Below, piece by piece: positions 17,631-26,812 of a DNA stretch of 50,677 nucleotides. A model generated the notes under the pieces. That model was not told the origin of the DNA, ran no database searches, and saw only the letters and a program-made list of their open reading frames with translations. The position numbers and the translations under genes are program-made. Every line of letters starts with the position of its first letter. The stretch's first letter is position 1. Source of the DNA: Anaerolinea sp. (GTDB lineage Bacteria; Chloroflexota; Anaerolineae; Anaerolineales; Anaerolineaceae); assembly GCA_029975055.1 (NCBI GenBank), contig JARKPU010000080.1:1-50677 (forward strand), read 5' to 3'.

Positions 17631-18219
17631 GGTTCACCGATCCTTTCTCGTCTTTGAGTAGTCCAGCAATCAACAGGTTCACCAGGCGGCGGAAGCTCTC
17701 GTCGCAGTCGAGCGGCAGGCCGAACCCCCCGGCGATTTCCAGCGTGGCAAAGCCGTGCACCAGGCTGCGCAGACCGCGCACCGCATGCAGCGCATCTTCT
17801 CCGCTCAAACCGAAGGGCGCGAGGACTGCCAGCACCACCCCCACCACTCGTTCCTCTCCTTGCCGAAGCTCTGCATCTATCGGTGGATGCAAGCGCTGTG
17901 CGCGCAGCCCGGCCAGGTAAACCCCCGGATGCTCCTTGATATATTCGCGGTAGGCCTGAGCCAGCGCCCGGATCGCATCGGCGCCCGACCTGCCCACGGC
18001 TGCATCCTTCAGGCGCGCTTCGAGCATGCGGATGTTCAAAAGCGCCAGTTCGCGCAGCAGGCCGGGCATGCCGTCCACATGGTTATAGAGCGATGGGGGC
18101 CGGATGCCCAGCCTGGCGGCCAGCCGGTTGAGCGTGAGCGCGTCCACGCCTTCCGCGTCGGCCAGCCGGGCGGCTTCGTAGATCACCATCTCGCGGTGCA
18201 GGCGCGGCTTAAGCGGCAA
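17617..18219 (-). CDS. TetR-family repressor (WHG-domain type)
   Basis: A 200-aa regulator. N-terminal HTH: VIYEAARLADAEGVDALTLN followed by RLAARLGIRPPSLYNHVDG, with the Leu-Tyr-Asn-His recognition-helix end usual for TetR. The C-terminal ligand domain includes HGFATLE, as in TetR regulators with a WHG-type C-terminus. The start appears to be TTG at 18219, with GGAG 8 nt upstream, overlapping the hydrolase stop by 11 nt. The next in-frame ATG would cut the HTH. It probably represses its own operon through the palindrome at 19061-19077. Confidence 0.92.
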   Translation of the reverse strand: MPLKPRLHREMVIYEAARLADAEGVDALTLNRLAARLGIRPPSLYNHVDGMPGLLRELALLNIRMLEARLKDAAVGRSGADAIRALAQAYREYIKEHPGVYLAGLRAQRLHPPIDAELRQGEERVVGVVLAVLAPFGLSGEDALHAVRGLRSLVHGFATLEIAGGFGLPLDCDESFRRLVNLLIAGLLKDEKGSVNHVDD

Positions 18220-19045
18220 CCGTAAGCTCCTCCGGCTGCGGCAGCGATTGGAGAAAAGCGAGGATCTCCGCTGCCGTCACCTCGGGCATTTCGGCGTGCG
18301 GGTAATGCCCGGCGCCGGCGATCATCCGGTATGCGCCGTGCACCTGCGCTGCAACCCAGCGGGCTTCGTCTTCCTGGTGGTTGGCGAAATCCGGGTCTTT
18401 CGAGCCCATCAGCACAAGCGCCGGGGCTGTGACGAGCGGCAGGCGCTTTTCAGACTCGATCTTCGAAGCAGCCATCATCCCGTTCAAGGCTTCCATCCGG
18501 CCGGGCTGGAGTAGATTGGCGCGCAGGCGGGCGGTGTAATCCTCGAAATCGGCCGGTTTGGCGGTGGGGAAGAGCGTGTTGAAGTAAGTCATCCACAACC
18601 CGGGCCCCCAGGGGCGCATGAACATGAGAGCGAAGAGCACGCGCGTGACCTCGCTGGCGAAAGTCTTCGTTCCGCGCACGAACGGGCCGATGAGCACAAT
18701 GCCGCGCACGAGCTCGGGTGCTTCGGCGGCGGCCCACACGGCCGCACCGGCCGACATCGACGTGCCGATGATCACCGCCGGGCCGGATTCCAGGCTGCGG
18801 ATGAGGGCGAGCATATCGCTGCCCACCGCGCCGACCGAGACATCGCCCCAGCCGGTGCTGCTCTCGCCGTGCCCGCGCACGTCCATCGAAACGACGCGGT
18901 AGCCGGCCTGGGCCAGCAGGGGGGCCAGGAAGCGGTATTCTCCGCGCAGGTCGCCCATCGAAGGCGAGCAGATCACCAGCGGGCCAGAGCCCGTTTCATC
19001 GTAAGCGATTTGGCCGTCAGGCCGCTGCAAGAAGTGTGTGGTCAT
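18209..19045 (-). CDS. Alpha/beta hydrolase
   Basis: A 278-aa cytoplasmic hydrolase. It has an oxyanion region (SPSMGDLRGEYRF), MDVRGHGESS, a nucleophile elbow GTSMSAG (Ser; the usual last Gly of GxSxG is Ser), acid residue in MGSKDPDF, and His in AGAGHYPHAE. The substrate is unknown; members include esterases and haloperoxidase-like enzymes. The start is the ATG at 19045 with GAGGT upstream. A longer open frame extends to 19582 but runs through the promoter and the divergent MFS gene. It is the first gene of the TetR-controlled unit. Confidence 0.92.
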   Translation of the reverse strand: MTTHFLQRPDGQIAYDETGSGPLVICSPSMGDLRGEYRFLAPLLAQAGYRVVSMDVRGHGESSTGWGDVSVGAVGSDMLALIRSLESGPAVIIGTSMSAGAAVWAAAEAPELVRGIVLIGPFVRGTKTFASEVTRVLFALMFMRPWGPGLWMTYFNTLFPTAKPADFEDYTARLRANLLQPGRMEALNGMMAASKIESEKRLPLVTAPALVLMGSKDPDFANHQEDEARWVAAQVHGAYRMIAGAGHYPHAEMPEVTAAEILAFLQSLPQPEELTVAA

Positions 19046-19060
19046 CTTTACCTCGTAGGA

Positions 19061-19105
19061 TACTAATCTGATTAGTATTATAACTAATAAGATTTTATTT
19101 GTCAA
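19061..19105 (-). promoter_or_regulatory. Consensus promoter with overlapping TetR operator
   Basis: On the minus strand TTGACA (19105-19100), exactly 17 nt, then TATAAT (19082-19077): a perfect sigma-70 promoter. The palindrome TACTAATC-T-GATTAGTA (19061-19077) touches the -10 box, and a second partly overlapping ATTAGT/ACTAAT pair covers 19071-19087. A repressor bound here would block initiation. Confidence 0.85.
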
Positions 19106-19211
19106 TTTAATCTTCCCAATGATCCGAAAATGGTTCCATCCCGCTGCCTGGGATCGGGTACAATCTGCTCTTGCACGGAAACTCGAAGAAGAGCAGAGCC
19201 GCTTTGACACC

Positions 19212-20450
19212 ATGACCGATTTCAACCCACAAGAAACCAGGTACCGCTGGTTTATCCTGGCCTTATCGGCGCTGACCAACCTGCTGGCGGTGGCAGCCCC
19301 CGCCATGGCGATGCCGGTGCTGTTTGCCGAGATTTCCAGAGACCTGCGCCTGGATCTCGTCCAGGTAGGGCTTGTCTGGGGCATCAGCGCCCTGCCTGGC
19401 ATCCTCACCGTTCTGTTTGGCGGGGCGCTGGGCGACCGCTTCGGGCCGAAGCGCGTGCTGATCGTTGCTTGCGTCCTGATCGGCCTGACAGGCGCGCTGC
19501 GCGGGCTTTCGGGGGGCTTTCTGGCCCTGGCGGCGACCATGTTCCTGAACGGCGGCATCACACCCTTCATCACCATGAACACGATGAAGACCTGCGGGTT
19601 GTACTTTTCGGGGCGTCAGCTGGGATTTGCCAGCGGGGTGCTCTCGATGGGCATGGCGCTGGGGTTCCTGATCGGGTCGTTGGTCAGCGCCACCTATCTT
19701 TCTCCGGCGCTCGGCGGCTGGCGGCATGTGCTTTTCTTTTACGGTGCGCTGGCGGCGCTGCTTGGCATCCCCTGGCTCTTCGTGCGTTCAGTGCCGCATC
19801 CGGCGCGAGCCGCAGCCTCTGCAGGCGGGCAGCCCCGTTCCCTCTGGGAGACCATCGCGCACATCGCGCGCATCCGCAACATCTGGTTTTTTGGATTGGC
19901 CATCTTTGGCATCAGCGGCTGCGTGCAGGGCGTTTTGGGGTACCTCCCTCTGCACCTGCGCGCGCTTGGCTGGCCCGAAGCCCGCGCCGACGAAGCCCTG
20001 GCGGCCTTCCATACGATCAGCCTGGTTTTCGTCATCCCCATCGCGCTGGGCTCCGACCGGCTGCAGACCCGGAAGAAAATCCTGCTGGGCGCCAGCGCGA
20101 TGATCATCGCCGGGGTGGGGCTGCTCTCGTTTGCCCGGGGCGGGCTGGTATGGGTGGCCGTATGCCTGGCCGGGATGGTGCGCGACGGCTTCATGGCCGT
20201 GTTTATGACTTCGATCATCGAGACGGAGGGGGTGGGGCCCGCCTATGCCGGCACGGCCATGGGCGCGGTGATGCTCTTCAGCGGCATCGGCAACCTGCTC
20301 GCTCCACCGCTGGGCAACAGCCTGGCGGGCATCTCCGCCGGGCTGCCGTTCCTCTTTTGGGCGGCTCTTGCCGCGGTGGGGCTGGCGGGCGTGGCGGCCT
20401 CGCGCGAAAATCACCCCGCCCGGGAATTGGCTGTCGGCCCGGCGGATTAA
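19212..20450 (+). CDS. MFS transporter
   Basis: A 412-aa, 12-helix major facilitator. It has the loop 2-3 signature GGALGDRFGPKR and a matching position in the second half (IALGSDRLQTRKK). It is similar in pattern to cyanate/nitrate-type and drug MFS members; the substrate is unknown. The ATG at 19212 (MTDFNPQETRYRWF) begins directly before the first helix and is preferred. An in-frame ATG at 19119 would add 31 charged residues. It is divergent from the TetR unit and may share its regulation. Confidence 0.88.
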   Translation: MTDFNPQETRYRWFILALSALTNLLAVAAPAMAMPVLFAEISRDLRLDLVQVGLVWGISALPGILTVLFGGALGDRFGPKRVLIVACVLIGLTGALRGLSGGFLALAATMFLNGGITPFITMNTMKTCGLYFSGRQLGFASGVLSMGMALGFLIGSLVSATYLSPALGGWRHVLFFYGALAALLGIPWLFVRSVPHPARAAASAGGQPRSLWETIAHIARIRNIWFFGLAIFGISGCVQGVLGYLPLHLRALGWPEARADEALAAFHTISLVFVIPIALGSDRLQTRKKILLGASAMIIAGVGLLSFARGGLVWVAVCLAGMVRDGFMAVFMTSIIETEGVGPAYAGTAMGAVMLFSGIGNLLAPPLGNSLAGISAGLPFLFWAALAAVGLAGVAASRENHPARELAVGPAD

Positions 20451-20454
20451 AAAA

Positions 20455-20485
20455 GTAGCGCAAGGTTGGGGGACCCTTGCGCTAC
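20455..20485 (-). terminator. Terminator ending the HlyD-side gene run
   Basis: GTAGCGCAAGG pairs with CCTTGCGCTAC (11 bp). On the minus strand it is followed by six T residues, so it terminates the long leftward transcript. It is 5 nt past the convergent MFS stop and could serve both. Confidence 0.9.
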
Positions 20486-20512
20486 ATACCAATAAACAGG
20501 CACGAGAGTGGA

Positions 20513-21736
20513 TTATTGGCCCGGTTTAATCACCACCGAGGTGGTCATGTTCCAGCGCAGGCGCGGGTCGTTCTCGTCCAGGCTGATGACCACTCTGTAG
20601 GTGATATCGCCCTGCTTGTTCTCTCCCAGGTTCGAAATGAATTGCACTTTTCCGCTAAAGCTTTCACCGGGGATCGCATCGAAGGCGATCGAGGCCGTGT
20701 CGCCCGGCTGGATGCGGGTGACGTTCAGCTCCGTCAGGTTGGTGGTCTCCACCTTCCAGGAGGAGCAGTCGGCCAGGACGACCACCGGCGCGCCGAGGCT
20801 GACATATTCGCCCGCTTTGATGGAAAGCCGGATGATCGTCCCGTCGAACGGGGCGGTGAGTTCCATCTGCGCCAACGCGCCTTCGGCGGCCGCCAGGATG
20901 GCCTGGGCGTTTTGCAGCCTGCCTTCAGCCACCTTCAATTCCAGCGGGTCGGGGCCGTCGGCGTAGATTTCATATCGGCGGTTGAGGTCATCCAGTTTGG
21001 CCTGCGCCAGTTCGATGCGCGCATCGGCCTCGTGATATTCCTCTTCGGTGCGCGGGCTGAAGAAGTAGTTCAGGTTGGCCTGGGCAGTGTCGCGGGCCTT
21101 TTCAGCCTGTTCCAGCGCCGCGCGGATTTCCTTGTTGGTGCGGCCGGATTGCTGGTACAGGTCTTCCAGTTCGCGGATCAGCTTATTGGCCTCGTTTAAG
21201 TCCTCGGTGTTCTCGTCGATCTGTTTTTGCGAGGCGCGCGGCATGTTCATCGCCTCGCGTTTCTTGATCGCGTCGTCCAGCTCTTTCTGCGCGGCGGCCA
21301 TGTCGAAGTTGATCTGCGCAGCGGTCAATGGAGCACTGTTTTTCAGATCATCGATCGCCTTTTGGGCGTTGATCACTTCCAGCCGGGCGGCGGCCACATC
21401 GGCGGCGACCTGTTCCTGGTTGCGGATGCGCGCCAGCACCTGGCCTTTCTTCACCAGGGTGCCCTCACTCACCAGCACTTCTTCCACCACGCCCGAGGCG
21501 TTAAAGCTCAGGTTCACCGATTGGTTCGGCACCAGCTGACCTTCGACGACCACGTTGCCCGAGGCCTTTACCGGAGGAAGGCTGGTTCCAGCCGTGGCGG
21601 CCGAGGAGGCGCTTGCAGAGTCAACCTGGCTGGCCTTAGCCGCGAATACGCCTGTGCGCGTGACCAGGCCGATGATGACATATACAATAATTGCCAGCAC
21701 TGCGATGCCGCCGATCCAGATCAATCTCTTTTTCAT
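20513..21736 (-). CDS. Periplasmic adaptor of an ABC efflux system (HlyD/MacA family)
   Basis: A 407-aa protein with one N-terminal membrane anchor (IWIGGIAVLAIIVYVIIGLV), then a biotinyl-lipoyl half (NLSFNASGVVEEVLVSEGTL), a long coiled-coil hairpin (about residues 125-265), the second lipoyl half (LTAPFDGTIIRLSIKAGEYV) and a beta-barrel (IQPGDTASIAFDAIPGE). It should link the FtsX-type permease to the outside. GGAGG precedes the ATG. It is the last gene before the terminator. Confidence 0.93.
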   Translation of the reverse strand: MKKRLIWIGGIAVLAIIVYVIIGLVTRTGVFAAKASQVDSASASSAATAGTSLPPVKASGNVVVEGQLVPNQSVNLSFNASGVVEEVLVSEGTLVKKGQVLARIRNQEQVAADVAAARLEVINAQKAIDDLKNSAPLTAAQINFDMAAAQKELDDAIKKREAMNMPRASQKQIDENTEDLNEANKLIRELEDLYQQSGRTNKEIRAALEQAEKARDTAQANLNYFFSPRTEEEYHEADARIELAQAKLDDLNRRYEIYADGPDPLELKVAEGRLQNAQAILAAAEGALAQMELTAPFDGTIIRLSIKAGEYVSLGAPVVVLADCSSWKVETTNLTELNVTRIQPGDTASIAFDAIPGESFSGKVQFISNLGENKQGDITYRVVISLDENDPRLRWNMTTSVVIKPGQ

Positions 21737-21787
21737 TCGAGGCCTCCTTCATAAATCAAAGGCAAATGGTAAATCCGGGCGCAGAGC

Positions 21788-24166
21788 CTATTCATAGGCC
21801 AGCACCTCGCGGACAGAGATACGCGTGGCGCGCAGCGCCGGCAGGGTGCTGGCTGCGGTGGAAAGCCCCAAGACGATGCCCAGCCAGAGGAAAGTCCCTT
21901 CCACCGAATAGACGTATTCCAGCGGAGTCTGGAGGAAATTCATCCCGACCAGGTCGCTCAACAGCCTGCCGAGGGGGAACGCCGCGATTGCCCCGCCCAG
22001 CCAGCTCAGCAGGCCGATCACCGCACCTTCGACGACCACAATCTGCAGCAAGGCGCCGTCGCGCGCGCCGATTGCCCGCATCACGCCGATTTCGCGGGAG
22101 CGTTCGATAATGTTCAGGCTCATCGTACCTGCCAGCCCAAGCCCGCCGATGAGGGCGATGAGGGCAGACATCAGCACCAGGAACAGGATGATGACGTTGA
22201 ATTGCAGAATGGCCGAGTTGCGCAGGTCGGAGACCAGCGCCGTGGAGCTGACGTTCAGGCTGGTGGAGCGGTACTGCTCCTCCAGCCGGGCCGCCACCCC
22301 GGCGACGGAGGGAGCATCGTGAGACTGGGTGGTGATATACACCGCGCTGACCAGCCCGGCCTTATTCAAGCGATAAGCGAAATAGGGGTAGTTTGTGTAG
22401 GCCCACGGGCCGATCATCACCGATTTGACGATCCCTACCACCACCCACGGAACATCCTCGCCCTCGATGCGCAGGTCAATTTGCGAGCCGATCGCCAGGT
22501 CGGGGTTCTCGCGCAGCACATCGGTGTTGATCACCACGGCGTTCTCATCTTCGGGGACCAGCCAGCGGCCTTCGAGCAGCACGGGTTGGATCATCTGCGT
22601 GCCGGTCGGCGGGGCTACGAGCAGGATCGAATCGCTCTCGGTGCCGTCTGGGCGCAAGCGGTGCGTGTTGACCACCCCCCAGGTCTCGCTGCGCTCCACA
22701 CCGCTCACCTGCGCGGTGGCCGCCTGGATGCTTTCGGAGCGGTAGGGGCGCTCGAAGAACACCAGGATATCGAAGTTGTAATACTGCAGAGCCTCATCGA
22801 GGGTGGTGAACAGCGATGATTGCACGTTCATGACGCCGATGAAGATGGCGCTGCCGAGCGTGAGGGTAACCAGCGTTAAAGCCAGGCGGCCTTTCTTGCG
22901 GAATGTGTTGCGCAGCGAGAGCAGCAGCGGGCGGGGCAGGGCTTTGAGCCGGGCAACCAGCCGGTCGATCCAACCTGTGCCAAAGCGCGCTTCTCCAAGC
23001 CCTGAGTAGGCGATGGCCTCGCGCACCGAGATGCGCGTGCCGCTGAAGATGGGCCACAGGCAGACCAGCGGCGGGATGAGCAGGCTGAAAACGGCCTGGA
23101 TGAGCAGAACATGGCGCGGGTACGTAAAGGCGGGCGAATCGAAGTTAATGAAGCCGCACAGGATGCCGATACTCGCCTGCGCGCCATACCGGCTGAGGGG
23201 CAGCGCCAGCAGCAGAGCCGCCAGCCCGAACAGCATCACCAGGACGGCATACAGCGCCACAAGCTGCCCGCGGCGCGCGCCGACTGCCTTCATGATGCCG
23301 ATCTGCCGGGTCTGCTGGGCCAGCAGCGCCGAAATGGTGTTGACCACCAGAAAGCAAGAGAGGAGGAGCGCCAGCGCCCCCAATGCCCCAAGCACGGCTG
23401 TCATCGGGGCAAGGTATTGCTGGAACCAGTGCTGAGAGGGGTCGCGCACGGTCGTCCAGTACACCGTGCGCCCGGTCTTTTCCACACGCTCGCGGACGGC
23501 GACGGCGGTCGCTTTGAACAGCGCGGCATCGGCCTGCTCTCCGCCGGCGACGACGAGGAGCTCGTTGTACGTGCGGGAAAACCCCAGCCATTCGAGCGTG
23601 GCGGGGGTGACGTAACCGTTGACCTGGTTGGTGAACTCGCCGGACGGCTCGTTGATATCGTGCGCCAGCCCGGCGATGCGCAGCTGACGCGTGCTGCCAT
23701 CCGGCGTCTGGACGGTGATCACGTCTCCCACGTTTGCGCCGGTGAGGGCCAGCGATGCGCGTTCGATGAGCAGCTCGCGCTCCGGCGGGGGCCATGCGCC
23801 GCTCTGAGGGAAGACCTTGTTGACCTGGATGCGCGTGTAATCGGGGTACGCATAGAGGTTGAGCGTTTGCCAGGTTTTCGGGCCGGTCTGCAGACGCACC
23901 GCCTGGACGGTCCGCCCTTCGGCCTGGGCCACGCCAGGCAGCTTGCGGATGAGGCGGAGAAGGTCATCATCGAACGGGTCGGTGGTGAGGGCGGCGCTGG
24001 CGGGGTTGGTGGCCGAGTAGATGGCGGGGATTTCACTCGCCAGTGAAACCTGCGTGCCCAGGACGATGCCAATGGCAGCCACACCCACCGCGATGGAGAG
24101 CACCACCAGCAGCGAGCGGCTCTTATTGGCCCAAAATTCCCTGAACACCTTGTTCCAGCGTACCAT
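21788..24166 (-). CDS. ABC transporter permease with two FtsX domains
   Basis: A 792-aa protein: an N-terminal anchor (SLLVVLSIAVGVAAIGIVLG), an extracytoplasmic MacB_PCD-like domain to about residue 250, a first FtsX domain (about 255-335, with RQIGIMKAVGARRGQLV), a second anchor near 415 (LALTLVTLTLGSAIFIG) with its extracytoplasmic domain, and a second FtsX domain (about 665-790, with REIGVMRAIGARDGALL). The double arrangement resembles DUF214/YbbP-type exporters. It lies between the ATPase (16 nt) and the HlyD gene (51 nt). The substrate could be the NRPS product or a lipid/lipoprotein. Confidence 0.93.
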   Translation of the reverse strand: MVRWNKVFREFWANKSRSLLVVLSIAVGVAAIGIVLGTQVSLASEIPAIYSATNPASAALTTDPFDDDLLRLIRKLPGVAQAEGRTVQAVRLQTGPKTWQTLNLYAYPDYTRIQVNKVFPQSGAWPPPERELLIERASLALTGANVGDVITVQTPDGSTRQLRIAGLAHDINEPSGEFTNQVNGYVTPATLEWLGFSRTYNELLVVAGGEQADAALFKATAVAVRERVEKTGRTVYWTTVRDPSQHWFQQYLAPMTAVLGALGALALLLSCFLVVNTISALLAQQTRQIGIMKAVGARRGQLVALYAVLVMLFGLAALLLALPLSRYGAQASIGILCGFINFDSPAFTYPRHVLLIQAVFSLLIPPLVCLWPIFSGTRISVREAIAYSGLGEARFGTGWIDRLVARLKALPRPLLLSLRNTFRKKGRLALTLVTLTLGSAIFIGVMNVQSSLFTTLDEALQYYNFDILVFFERPYRSESIQAATAQVSGVERSETWGVVNTHRLRPDGTESDSILLVAPPTGTQMIQPVLLEGRWLVPEDENAVVINTDVLRENPDLAIGSQIDLRIEGEDVPWVVVGIVKSVMIGPWAYTNYPYFAYRLNKAGLVSAVYITTQSHDAPSVAGVAARLEEQYRSTSLNVSSTALVSDLRNSAILQFNVIILFLVLMSALIALIGGLGLAGTMSLNIIERSREIGVMRAIGARDGALLQIVVVEGAVIGLLSWLGGAIAAFPLGRLLSDLVGMNFLQTPLEYVYSVEGTFLWLGIVLGLSTAASTLPALRATRISVREVLAYE

Positions 24167-24182
24167 GTGCGCTTGCTTTCGC

Positions 24183-24995
24183 CTACCCGGTCAACTCGTT
24201 GATCGTGTTTGCGTGGAGCGGCTGCTCTGGTTGGTTCGCCCCTGGAAAGGCAGCGCTTTCGACCACCCGCCCATCGGCCAGGTAGATCACCCGGCCGGTG
24301 CTGGAGGCGATATCGTGATCGTGCGTGACGATGAGGATGGTCTTTCCCAGGCCGGTGAGTTGTTTAAATAGATTGAAGATCACCTCCGCCGATGCGGAAT
24401 CGAGGTTGCCGGTGGGCTCGTCGGCGACGACGATGGGCGGGTCATTGGCCAGGGCGCGGGCGATGGCGGCGCGCTGCTGCTGCCCGCCGGAGATCGTGGC
24501 GGGGAGCTTATGGATCATCTCGCTCAAGCCAACCTGCTCCAACAGGGACAGTGCGCGTTTACGCCGCTCGGCCAGAGAGAACTTGCCGCAGAAGTCCATC
24601 GGCATGATCACGTTTTCCAGCACGGTGAGGGTGGGGATGAGCTGGAAGAACTGGAAGACGATGCCGACCGCCTCTCCGCGCCAGGCGGTGAGCTGGGCTT
24701 CGCTCATGCGGTGGAGCGCGCGCTCTTGCACGTACACTTCGCCGGATGTCGGGTGGTCGATGCCGGTGATCATATTCAACAGCGTGGATTTGCCGCTGCC
24801 CGACTTTCCCACAATGGCGGCAAACTCACCCTGCCGGATGGCAAGATCCACCCCGCGCAGCGCGCTGAAGACCCCCGCCGGGGTGGCGAAGTTCTTCACC
24901 ACCTGTTTGAGGAGGATGCCGCCGTCTGCGGGCCCGCCCGGGCGGGGGGCTTCACGGCCGTTCTTCTTGAGGTTGGTCTTCAGCCATTGCTTCAT
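24183..24995 (-). CDS. ABC transporter ATPase (MacB/LolD type)
   Basis: A 270-aa ATPase: Walker A GKSGSGKST, Q-loop FQFFQLIPTLTV, signature SGGQQQRAAIARAL, Walker B IVVADEP, H-loop VTHDHD. The sequence LTVLENVIMPMDF and the position beside an FtsX permease place it in the MacB/LolD group. A basic N-terminal extension of about 25 residues precedes the first strand. Confidence 0.95.
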   Translation of the reverse strand: MKQWLKTNLKKNGREAPRPGGPADGGILLKQVVKNFATPAGVFSALRGVDLAIRQGEFAAIVGKSGSGKSTLLNMITGIDHPTSGEVYVQERALHRMSEAQLTAWRGEAVGIVFQFFQLIPTLTVLENVIMPMDFCGKFSLAERRKRALSLLEQVGLSEMIHKLPATISGGQQQRAAIARALANDPPIVVADEPTGNLDSASAEVIFNLFKQLTGLGKTILIVTHDHDIASSTGRVIYLADGRVVESAAFPGANQPEQPLHANTINELTG

Positions 24996-25055
24996 TCCAT
25001 TAACTCCGCCCCAAGCAACAGATTGATCACTCAGCGCCGTTCCACCAGGTTCCGA

Positions 25056-26258
25056 TCATGGGATGCCCCAGCCAAACCCCGAGCCGTCGTCGGTGGGCCA
25101 GCCGGGGGGCGGTTCATCGGGCGGCTCGGCAGTGGGCCAGCCCGTGGGCAGGCTGCCGGGGGTGATCTCTGCCGGCCAGCCGGTCGGGAGGGGCACGTAG
25201 GTCGTCCAGGGGGTTTCCATCAACGTCCATTCGGCCGAGGGGTCCATCGTCCATTCATCGGTCTGCAGCTCGCCCCATCCGGTTGGCCAGTTGGTAGCCC
25301 ATTCAGTCTCGAATTGAGACGGATTCATTTCATCCGGCGCGGGGGTCTTTTTTGTGCGGGTGGGCGTGGCGGTGGCGCTCAGCGAAGCCGACGGGCTGGG
25401 CGTGGGGCTGGCAACCGGCGGCACGATCACCCACCAACCGCCGGTTTCCGCGAGCAGCTCCGATATTTCCTGCAGGGCATCGGCGATATCGGCCTGGATG
25501 CCCTGGATTTCTTCCGGTGAAAGGTCTTGCGGGAGCACCGGCCACTGCTTCAAGATGCTCTCGAACTGGGCCTGGTGACCGGCGAGGAAGGTGAGCAGGT
25601 CTGTCTGCAATGCCTGGCGCTCTTCCTCGGTGGGGATGGCGCAAGTCTCCAGGCAGGCGAGCGCGGCGCTCAATTCGGCCTGGTAGGCGCGCACGGCGGC
25701 AGGGATTTGCGCGGTGCGGTTGGCCTTGAACAGCGCGATGACCTCGGCGTAACGCCGCTGGACGAATTCCAGGTGCAGGCGCGCCGCTGCGGAATCGGGG
25801 CGGGCGAGGCTGAGACGGGTGTGCTCATAACCCGTCTTGAGCGGATAGAGCGGGTCGCCGGGGAGGGCCTGGGCAGCGGTGGTGGAGATCGTCAACGCGA
25901 GGAGCAGCAGGAGGATGAGGACGACCACCGCCGGGGCGCGCAGAGACGGCAGCGGCAGATCGAGCCGGAAGTTCCCCAGGCGCTTCCAGGCCTCCCGCAC
26001 GCTGAACCGGCCGGGGCGTTTCTGTTCAGGCTGGGCGGGGGCCGGGTCGAGCCTGCTCAGCAGGCGTGCTTTTGCCCGCTCGCGGAACGCGGCCGGGGCC
26101 TCCAGCCGTCCGGCAGAGCGCAGGCAGGCCGCCAGCTCCACCAGCCCGGCAAAAGCTCCTTCCTGTTCCGGGCACGCCTGCGATGGCCGTTCTTCATCGA
26201 TCAGCTCATCCAGGCAGCGCGCGAGCGCGGCATCGAATTCGTAATCGTTTTCCATCAT
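25056..26258 (-). CDS. DUF5667 single-pass membrane protein, candidate anti-sigma factor
   Basis: A 400-aa protein. The cytoplasmic N-terminus (about 1-105) resembles anti-sigma cytoplasmic regions (YEFDAALARCLDELIDEE). One transmembrane segment follows (about 110-130, VVVLILLLLLALTIS), then a DUF5667 domain beginning ALPGDPLYPLKTGYEHTRLS (about 135-275). It ends in a low-complexity Ser/Thr/Pro part and a tail with repeated TGWP/PGWP units and many Trp. The ATG at 26258 or 26255 follows GAGG and overlaps nothing; the sigma stop is 5 nt upstream. Co-transcription with an ECF sigma suggests it holds that sigma at the membrane. This is inferred, not shown. Confidence 0.85.
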   Translation of the reverse strand: MMENDYEFDAALARCLDELIDEERPSQACPEQEGAFAGLVELAACLRSAGRLEAPAAFRERAKARLLSRLDPAPAQPEQKRPGRFSVREAWKRLGNFRLDLPLPSLRAPAVVVLILLLLLALTISTTAAQALPGDPLYPLKTGYEHTRLSLARPDSAAARLHLEFVQRRYAEVIALFKANRTAQIPAAVRAYQAELSAALACLETCAIPTEEERQALQTDLLTFLAGHQAQFESILKQWPVLPQDLSPEEIQGIQADIADALQEISELLAETGGWWVIVPPVASPTPSPSASLSATATPTRTKKTPAPDEMNPSQFETEWATNWPTGWGELQTDEWTMDPSAEWTLMETPWTTYVPLPTGWPAEITPGSLPTGWPTAEPPDEPPPGWPTDDGSGFGWGIP

Positions 26259-26263
26259 ATACC

Positions 26264-26812
26264 TCAAGCTACCTCGAGCAAGCGGTTCAGAGCGGCCAGG
26301 GCGCGGCTTTGGAGCATGCGGCAGGCGCCTTCGCTCTTATCCAGGATGCCGGCAATTTCTGCATGGCTGAACCCTTCGATAAAGCGCAGGATGATCACCT
26401 GGCGCTGTTCTTCGGTGAGGCGGGCAATCGCGCTGGCAAGCGCGTGGGCGTCTTCGAGGGCCGTTGCCTGCAGGATATCTTCACAACCCAATGTTTCCTC
26501 TAACTCATCGTCCATCGAGACCGCATCGCTTCTTGTTCTTGAGCGCAAAAAATCTACGACCGTGTTGTGCGCGATCCGGTAAATCCAGCCGGTCAGCGGG
26601 CAGCCGTTCATTTGATAACCGGGCAGGGCTTTCCAGGCGTTCAAGAACACTTTCTCCGTCAGGTCTTCGGCGTCTTGTTCGTTTCCGATGTGAAAGTAGA
26701 TATAGCGGTAAATCCTGTCCAGGAGCTGGAGGTAAATTTCGCCAAAGGCGTCGCGGTCGCCATTGACCGCGCGCTGCACCAGGGCAGGTTCAATCACCGG
26801 AAGGCATCTCAC
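26264..26812 (-). CDS. ECF-type RNA polymerase sigma factor
   Basis: A 182-aa protein. Region 2: AFGEIYLQLLDRIYRYIYFH and the DAEDLTEKVFLNAW motif. Region 4: LTEEQRQVIILRFIEGFSHA followed by EIAGIL and SEGACRMLQSRAL. It is therefore a two-domain ECF sigma. The likely start is a GTG at 26812 that overlaps the upstream stop in ATGTGA. The open frame continues to 27265 only because the pentapeptide gene is repetitive in all frames. The downstream DUF5667 membrane protein is the probable antagonist. Targets are unknown, but the NRPS operon upstream is a reasonable candidate. Confidence 0.9.
   Translation of the reverse strand: MRCLPVIEPALVQRAVNGDRDAFGEIYLQLLDRIYRYIYFHIGNEQDAEDLTEKVFLNAWKALPGYQMNGCPLTGWIYRIAHNTVVDFLRSRTRSDAVSMDDELEETLGCEDILQATALEDAHALASAIARLTEEQRQVIILRFIEGFSHAEIAGILDKSEGACRMLQSRALAALNRLLEVA

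Noticed and set aside
18209..19582. Hydrolase frame extended to 19582
   Set aside because: It would cross its own promoter and operator and the divergent MFS gene; the start at 19045 has a good ribosome-binding site.
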